64,000 nucleotides of DNA. It comes from Chionis minor (Eukaryota > Chordata > Aves > Charadriiformes > Chionididae). The translations under genes and the position numbers were made by a program. Positions 57,319 through 64,000 of this stretch are shown one piece after another. The notes below the pieces were generated by a model. It did not search any database. It worked only from the letters and a program-made list of their open reading frames with translations, and was not told where the DNA came from. How positions within the stretch are numbered: position 1 is the stretch's first letter; each line of letters starts with the position of its first letter. The stretch is from positions 62,001 through 126,000 of the forward strand of contig VZSF01009038.1 of the NCBI GenBank assembly GCA_013398295.1, given 5' to 3'.

Positions 57319-59608
57319 TTAATATTTCACGCTGTTTCAAGGACTCCAAACCCTCCTGGAAGACCCAACACAATTTTCTGTTTGTTTTAAGATAACGGAG
57401 CTTATCGGAAGGGATCACAATCTGCCCCGGGCCATGTCAGTCAAAAACTCTTTCAGGTTAACGGAGCTTTCCCTGGAGATTATTCTGCCCTCGCCTGCAA
57501 GGCAGGCAGCCGCCTCCGAGGCACGGCAGCCGCTGCCTGGGAAGATAAGCCACCAGCATGCTGCAGGGACACCAGGACCGCTCGGCAGGAGCCCATACCC
57601 AGCTTTGACTTTGTGCTATAGCACTAAAGTTTCCCTTTCTTCCCTTCTCAGCCCAAAATAAAAAATGTCTGTTGGAGCACATAGACCGTTAAGAACCTGT
57701 TACACCTCTCCAAGTGGTGTAGGTGAATGAATACACCAGGCAATTTGACTACCAAAGTCTTGTCCCCTAGTCCTCCTCCCACCGGTCACCCCTGTTCGAG
57801 ACTTGCTGCCCTGAGAGGTCCATATCACCTGGTTGCTGCCAAAATACACGTAATGCTTCCCCAGGGACATGGACGGCACGATTCTACCCCCCTCCACCCC
57901 CAGCAGTGGATTGTCCTAGAAGCCTTCACTATCCCTCAGGCAGCTTCTTCTGGTGGTTAAAACTGGTCTCTGGGTTCAAAAGGTTTTTGTTTGAGCAGGA
58001 TGGCAAGGAGACAGACGGATGCACGGGGAGCGAGCCAACTGCCTCGCTGTTTGAGCCAGGCAATGGAGGGGCAGTGGCTTAATATAGGCTCCATCTGCCG
58101 GGCCTTGTCTCCAGAAAGGAAGAGAACAGGTAGGAAACCATGCAAGCAAGCTCTTCCCTAAATGTGACTCTATTTCCCCAGTCAGAATTAGGGCTCACGC
58201 AGGCAACATGCTCTTTACACAGATGGTGGGTCAGGCTCTCTGCACAGTTGTGGAAAGATGTCTCCACCACGCTGAGAGCGCAATGGCTGCACCCCTCTCT
58301 GGTCACTGGAGCAAAGCAGATGCTCTGCTCCAGACTCTGGACACTGCCTTGGGGTGGATCACCTCTCTCCAATGCTGTCCTGCCAACGTGAGGCCTCCTG
58401 AGTCACCCCACCACCATGCATCTCCTGCTGCTTCCCAACCACAGCAGCCCTGGAGCTGCTTGTTCCCTCTCCTCTGCTCTAGGAAGTATAAGGTGACTTT
58501 CTTCAGACTTGGGTGCCCAGCTCTTAGTGAAAATTAGGACCAACAGGTTCCCTCATGGGTGTCAGGAGAGCTTCGCACGACCCAGAAGTTACAGGAGTTC
58601 CATCATATCCTTGGTGAAGCTTTTCCTGCTGTAACTCTAACTGAGATACCCAAAATCTAGAGTCCTTTGGAAAGCCCTACTTTTTCCATCAGGGTTGAAA
58701 ATTATGCCTTAACACATATGGGAGGCTATTTCAGAGACCCCCTCCAGGAGAACACCCATATCTCAAAAATCTTGGCCAAACTCTACTACTTAAAGCTCAT
58801 CTTTCTCCTGTGTTTGTTTTCAAAACATCGACTTGGGTGGAATTAAGTGCTGGGTTGGCAAAAGCCTCATAAAAGGGTCATGACTAATGTAGGCAATCAT
58901 GCTGGTGTCACCTACTTGTCATCACTGTAAGGCAATTTAGCAAGCCGATGGCTTTGTGTGAAGAACTAATGACATTATTTTAATCTGTAAAAAATCAGGC
59001 ACAGGAAAATAAGCTTTTGGCATCATACTAAGGAATAAAATTAATGTACAAGGTTTGTACGGAGCCATTGCTGAGCTGAAACACAGTCTTTTTTGGATGC
59101 AGTTTTAAGCATTCAAGTATTACTAATACACTTGCAAATTTGAAGTGAATAGGCATTTATGTTTTTTTTTTTTTCTTTGCTGTATAAAGGATTTCTTTGT
59201 GCCGCACACCGGGAGTTCGCCGGGGCCAACCCAAGGGTAGATGTACACAGCGGAGCAAGCCCTCCCCGCTCTGTACAGCTCTGCGCCGCGCCGCAGGGTT
59301 CACAAATTCAATACTGACACCAGTCCCAGCGGGACGATTCCCTCACATCAGCCTGGCCATGCCTGGGCGAGCTTTTGGTGAGCTGACTTGTAAAGTCACC
59401 GAGGAAGAGAGAATGGAACGTAAATACACAAATAAATTCCCACCAGCTTGTACAGGGCTAACCCCAACACTAGGGAAATGCACTAAGAGACAACAAAAAA
59501 TGACACCATCCCCAAAGAACTTGCTTCAGAAATCAAACTCAAAGTCTTGGGAGAAAGGAAATTAACTGTCTAATTGTCCTTCTTATAGTACAGTAATTTG
59601 TGAAATAA

Positions 59609-60120
59609 ATCATAGAATCACTTGGGTTGGAAGAGACCTTCAAGATCATCCAGTCCAACCATAAACCTATGCCAAACCCACCCCTAACCCATGTCCCTCA
59701 GCACCACGTCTGCCCGGCTTTTAAATACCTCCAGGGACGGTGATTCCACCACCTCCCTGGGCAGCCTGTTCCAATGGCTGAGAACCCTTTCGGTAAAGAA
59801 GTTTTTCCTAATATCCAACCTAAACCTCCCCTGGCACAGCTTGAGGCCATTTCCTCTTGTCCTGTCGCTTGTTCCTTGGGAGAAGAGACTGACCCCCCCT
59901 GGCTATAACCTCCTTTCAGGGAGTTGTAGAGAGTGAGAAGGTCTCCCCTCAACCTTCTCTTCTCCAGGCTGAACAATCCCAACTCCCTCAGCCGCTCCTC
60001 ATAAGACTTGTTCTCCAGACCCCTCACCAGCTCCGTTGCCCTTCTCTGGACACGCTCCAGCACCTCAATGTCTCTCCCACACTGCGGTGCCCAAAACTGA
60101 ACACAGTATTCAAGCCGTGC
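59609..60120 (-). mobile_element. CR1 LINE, about 510 bases (group B, young), antisense
   Basis: ATCATAGAATCACTTGGGTT, CCATAAACCTATGCCAAACC, CCATGTCCCTCAGCACCACG, CCAACCTAAACCTCCCCTGG, CTTCTCTTCTCCAGGCTGAA and CACGCTCCAGCACCTCAATG. Over 60 codons remain open on the minus strand in the RT C-terminus ([20 protein letters not shown], then [20 protein letters not shown]), which helps to fix its identity. It is the best-preserved group B copy and lacks the insertions of the 28409 copy. Confidence 0.98.
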
Positions 60121-60258
60121 TCGGTGCTGCATCCTGGCTCACAGAGTGCAGCTACAGCAAAGCGACCTGTTGGCTGCCAGCACCGTCAGGTTATTGCACC
60201 CAACACACCTTATCCACGCTGCCTTGTTTGCTTGAAGTCTTTCCTTTTTAATTTTTTA

Positions 60259-60311
60259 TGGGGTTTTCTGGTTTGGTTGGGTTTTGGGGGGTTTTTTGTT
60301 TAATTTTTTTA
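60259..60311 (+). repeat. G/T-rich low-complexity tract
   Basis: GGGGTTTTCTGGTTTGG, then TTGGGTTTTGGGGGG and a T run. It shows the same GGTTTGGTTGG-type motif and strand as the tracts at 6566 and 16828. Confidence 0.7.
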
Positions 60312-60744
60312 CAGCTTGCTCACAGTGAAAACCTAGAAAATACTTGTAAGACATTATTACAAATGTCTTGTGACTGTTCAGTTTAATTCTCATTCTGTTC
60401 TTGCCCACTCCTCTCTGCTGCATCACTCCGAGGTATTAATGGGCTCGTCCCCACCGTACAGCCCTGCTCCCTGCCTGCCTGGCGAGCACCGCAATTCCCA
60501 TCCTGGAGCACAGGGCTTAGGTTATCCCAAGCATCCAGGTCTTAGCACAAATCCGTAGCACAGGAAGGGATGGAAGGCAAAATTGCCCAGTTCCAAGTGC
60601 TCGTTCTAGCCTTGGAGAACTTTCATTATAAGGTTTTATAAACAAACCTACAGGTTTACTTAGGTTTTAAAAAGTGAACAGCAAGAATTAACATAGACTG
60701 CATCTTGTGTTTCCATGTATCTTAGAGCAAGTTCTTCAAGGAGA

Positions 60745-60763
60745 TTTTTTTTTTTTTTTTTTT
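60745..60763 (-). repeat. T19 homopolymer
   Basis: Nineteen consecutive T bases on the + strand. Confidence 0.9.
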
Positions 60764-62202
60764 AAATCAATACATAAAACCACACTTTTTGTCTACAAGA
60801 CAAAGCACTTTCTGGCAGGCCGTATTCTCAAGAAACAACTTCAGCACACAGACAAAGAAAAAAAAAATATATCAATAAAGAGGTCTTTTAAAGTTCAGTG
60901 GAAGATTCCCAGGATGTGATTTAGCGTGATGGAAAGTCCAATGTAATGAAGCAAAGTTTAACCTGAAATTAAAAGAAAACAAATTGCCATTTATTATAAA
61001 GTAACTGAAAACATGTATTGAACTGGCCAGTTCAGTGCTAGCTGACCCAACAGCGGACTGGCACAGCACCAGGCTACTAATCACTGGAATAAAATGGTTG
61101 GATGTTTTTACATCTCCTCCAGTATTTTGGAGCAAGCCGAACTCTTGGATGCCCTTCTTGGCTCAATCTCAAACTGGCCACAGCCTGGCATGGAAAACTG
61201 CCTCTGCAATGCCTTTGAAAACACAAAAAAAAAAACCTAACAAAAAACTGCAAGAAGGCCTGTCCCTCTTCCAAGGGGATTCTGGCTCCGCGACCGATCT
61301 CCCAAATTTATAAAGTCATCTTTCGGGTTTAGAAAAGGTGCTGTGGGACCGCCTGGCACTGGTGCAAATGCAGAGGAGAAACACAGCAAAGGAAAAGGAC
61401 AAGCCCTCTTCCAACTGAGGAAACGAAGGGTCTTCAAACGTGTGAAAACAGGAAGGAACATTAAAAGGGGAAAGCAAATAGGGTGCGAGAGTAAAGAGGA
61501 AACAGGAGGAAGACCCCTGAGCAGCATAAGAGATGACCTTTGATATCAAGCTTCCTCGTCTCGGTGTCATAAAGAGCTACCAGAATAGCTTGGGGCTTGC
61601 TTCAGTTTACTGTCACACACACAAAGTAGAGGGGCAATCAAAAGCTGGTTTGGTTTTCTCAGCAAAAGAGAAAAATCGTGGTAAAAACAGTTCCAGGCAA
61701 AATGAAGTGTTCTCAGCAGTCCCAGACTGAATCCCCGTTTTGTTTTCATTCCTGGGACTGCTTTGAAAATAAAAGCTCATTTTGACATGAAAAATTAATG
61801 TGTTCCCCTTTGAAACGGAAATAAAAATTTCACTTTTAATTGCTGCGTTATTAACTTTGTCTCACTGTTTGCTGAAAGTAATCTGAATTTGTGAGTAATC
61901 TGTTTTGCTTCTCATGCTGCAAGCTCCTTGTAGAAAATAGTTCATTTTAAAAAACTGCTCAGCTATCACTAAAAGTACACGATTCGTATCGGAAGCGTGC
62001 AAAGCAGAATTCGCTTGTGCCTTGGAGAGTTCTGTTAAAATCCAATTATTGGCTTGAATTTCTGAGATCAAATTGCTGGGAGTTGTACTTTTTATTCGCT
62101 TGCCAGTCACACACCCGCTGGTGCGGTTGTGGTTCACGAGGGAACCCAAAGGAACGCTCCCTGTCCTGGCTCGGCAGCGGGGGGTGGCAAAGGAGTTAAA
62201 CG

Positions 62203-62303
62203 GAATCACAGAATCCCCAAGGTTGGAAGAGACCTTTAAGATCATTGAGTTCCAACCATCAACCCAACACTGACCCATGTCCCTCAGCACCATGTCTGCC
62301 CAG
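62203..62303 (-). mobile_element. CR1 3' fragment (group B), antisense
   Basis: GAATCACAGAATCCCCAAGG, TTGGAAGAGACCTTTAAGAT, CATTGAGTTCCAACCATCAA, ACACTGACCCATGTCCCTCA. It is truncated after GCACCATGTCTGCCCAG and is about 100 bases long. Confidence 0.95.
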
Positions 62304-63000
62304 TCAACCCCATTGACCTCCCTTTGAACGTAGCCAATGTAATTGTCCTGCTAAAGGGGAGGAAAAAAAAAAAAAAAGACAAGATGCGACTCCACCTATT
62401 GTCTCACTTCAACCAAGACCCAACAAAAAGCAAGATGACCATGGAATGACAGCATGCAAATGATTTTCAGTTGGCTTTGCTGTGTGTTTTGGAGTAATTC
62501 CTTCCCATCCACATTTGCTAGAGCTGCATTTACAGCCACTCCCTCTCCTCTTCAGGCTTTGAAATACCAAGGCCTAAAACCTGCTGAGCTTCTCCACTCC
62601 AGAAGGCTCCTCCAAGGACCGCACCTTCCTCCTCCTCCTCTCCTGACCACTTTCCAAGCAAAACTGCTCCTTCTGGGTTCTGCCCATGGGACACACCAGG
62701 ACTCCCCACACTGCCCCATCCTATTCCCCAGGCTGTGTAGCCGGAGACCAGCTCTGCATGCATCCCTGCTCCCTATCACCACAAGCCACCATCCAGAAGA
62801 ACCTCACCCTCCAGAATGCTGAAAGGAGTTAAAACTTCAAGAAAAACTTCTGGAGCAGAAACAGTCACTAACTAACTTTTTCTTGTCCAGCCGAAGGATG
62901 GGATCTGTCTGCAGCCTGTCCCTCAGCAGGGAGCTGGTCCTGCCAGCACCCAGCTACAGCCCGATCAAACATCCTGAGTCACAACAGAATTTCCTCAGCA
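62304..63000. other. Unique non-coding sequence
   Basis: No gene recognised. An A15 run lies at 62363-62377. Confidence 0.5.
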
Positions 63001-63790
63001 AATCATAGAGTCATAGAATAGTCATAGAATCGCCCAGGTTGGAAGAGACCTTTAAGATCAAGGCCAACCATCAACTCAACACTGCCAAACTCACCACTAA
63101 CCCATGTCCCTCAGCACCACATCTGCTCACCTTTTAAAAACTTCCAGGGATGGTGACTCCACCAGTGCCCTGGGCAGCCTGTTCCAACATTTGATGACCC
63201 ATTCTGTGAAGAGTTTTTCCTAATCTAAAGCCAATCTAAACCTCCCCTAGTGCAACTTGAGGCCATTTCCTCTTGTCCTATCACTTCTTACTTGGGAGAA
63301 GAGACCGACCCCCGCCCCGGCTGCACCCTCCTCTCAGGCAGCTGTAGGGAGCGAGAAGGTCTCCCCTCAGCCTCCTCTTCTCCAGGCTGAACAACGCCAG
63401 CTCCCTCAGCCACTCCTCAGGAGATTTGTGCTCCAGACCCCTCACCAGCTCCATTGCCCTTCTCTGGACACATTCCAGCACCTCAATGTCTCTTTTGGAG
63501 TGAGGGGCCCAAAACTGAACCCAGGATTCGAGGTGGGACCTCACCAGTGCTGAGGACAGGGGGACCATCACTACTACCCCAGTCCTGCTAGCCACAGTGT
63601 TCCTGATGCAGGCCAGGATGCTGTTGGCTACCTTGGCCACACGGCTGGCTCGTGTTCAGCCAGCTGTTGACCAACACCCCCGGGTCCTTTTCTGCCAGCC
63701 AGTGTCCAGCCGCTCCTCCCCAAGCCTGTAGCACTGCATGGGGTTGGTGTGACCCAGGTGCAGGACCCGGAACTTGGACTTGTTAAGGCC
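63001..63790 (-). mobile_element. CR1 LINE, about 790 bases (group B), antisense, longest copy
   Basis: It has an expanded tail (AATCATAGAGTCATAGAATA), GTTGGAAGAGACCTTTAAGA, CCATGTCCCTCAGCACCACA, CCCTGGGCAGCCTGTTCCAA, CTCTTCTCCAGGCTGAACAA and then ORF2 sequence: CCAGGATGCTGTTGGCTACC, CCAACACCCCCGGGTCCTTT and CAAGCCTGTAGCACTGCATG. On the minus strand a 119-codon frame (63281-63640) reads the RT C-terminal region ([20 protein letters not shown], then [20 protein letters not shown]). A second frame (63628-63882) continues upstream in a different phase, so the ORF is broken by a frameshift. It cannot encode an active element because the rest of ORF2 and all of ORF1 are missing. Confidence 0.97.
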
Positions 63791-64000
63791 ACTGACCTCC
63801 TGGTCCAGCGAGGAGTTAGTGAGGCTCCAGGGCAGGAACAGCAGCTATAGTTGGTACAGCAAGAAAAACAAAGATGATGCATAATCCACCAGCAGCAGAT
63901 GATGTTCTACCACTAACAGTCAGGTACAAGAGAAAAAAAGAAGTGATAAATATGAGTGAAACCAAAGCAGTGAGCAGACTTTTAGGGTTTCACAAACTTT
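63791..64000. other. Unique non-coding sequence
   Basis: Nothing recognised after the CR1. The window ends here. Confidence 0.45.

Larger units (their letters stand above)
56101..59608. other. 3.5 kb unique non-coding stretch
   Basis: No gene recognised. It contains a 35-base imperfect tandem duplication (56457-56526), a T16-C7 run (57296-57318) and a small CpG-rich patch (about 59190-59310). An exon-like 67-base segment on + (56377-56443) with an acceptor-like CACCCAG and a donor-like GAGGTAAGA was considered chance. Confidence 0.45.
60121..62202. other. Unique non-coding sequence
   Basis: No gene recognised. It includes a G/T-rich tract (60259-60311) and a T19 run (60745-60763). AT-rich sequence surrounds 60900-61000. 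Confidence 0.5.

Noticed and set aside
1..64000. CRISPR arrays, tRNA or rRNA genes, prokaryotic operons
   Set aside because: No regularly spaced repeats, no tRNA B-box with matching arms, and the CR1 content shows bird nuclear DNA.

Overview
This is vertebrate, almost certainly avian, non-coding DNA. The window carries about twenty 5'-truncated copies of CR1 (chicken repeat 1), the dominant LINE of bird genomes. They are recognisable by the 3' end (TTGGAAGGGACCTT / AAGGTCCCTTCCAA next to an ATTCTATG-type tail) and, in the longer copies, by antisense remnants of the reverse-transcriptase C-terminus. There is no poly-A-tailed SINE/L1 pattern, as expected for a bird. The species cannot be fixed from the sequence. 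I found no convincing protein-coding gene, tRNA, rRNA, CRISPR or bacterial-style operon; the many short open frames are either reading frames inside CR1 copies or unsupported chance frames.

Layout. 1-11 kb: unique sequence with a CR1 whose 5' part is inverted (524-901), a sense CR1 (2272-2514), and two head-to-tail CR1 copies of different subfamilies (10824-11280). 11-28 kb: long unique stretches, AT-rich in parts and possibly holding conserved regulatory elements, with CR1 copies at 18, 20, 21 and 23 kb and a possible very old CR1/L3 fragment at 24.2 kb. 27.8-29.4 kb: a problem area of the assembly, with a 107-base gap, three single-N joins, and two exact duplications (61 and 241 bases) that straddle those joins in an interleaved pattern. 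This indicates four contigs placed in the order 1-2-3-4 where 1-3-2-4 is implied. 29-46 kb: unique sequence with seven CR1 copies, six on the minus strand. 46-59 kb: the longest CR1-free stretch, containing two LTR-like segments in opposite orientations (about 53.6-54.3 kb plus, about 55.4-56.1 kb minus). 59-64 kb: three minus-strand CR1 copies, the last (63001-63790) being the longest in the window.

CR1 copies fall into three groups by 3' sequence. Group A has a CCCTGCCC/GGGCAGGG stem near the 3' end. Group B has CCATGTCCCTCAGCACCA-like sequence, and three of its members are so alike that they must be young. Group C ends in a TAACATTCTGTGA-type tail. No set of genes working together is visible. 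I did not find a new biological system; the most useful observations are the interleaved contigs, a 40-base segment copied from the flank into a CR1, a 5'-inverted CR1, and a compensatory base change in the CR1 3' stem.
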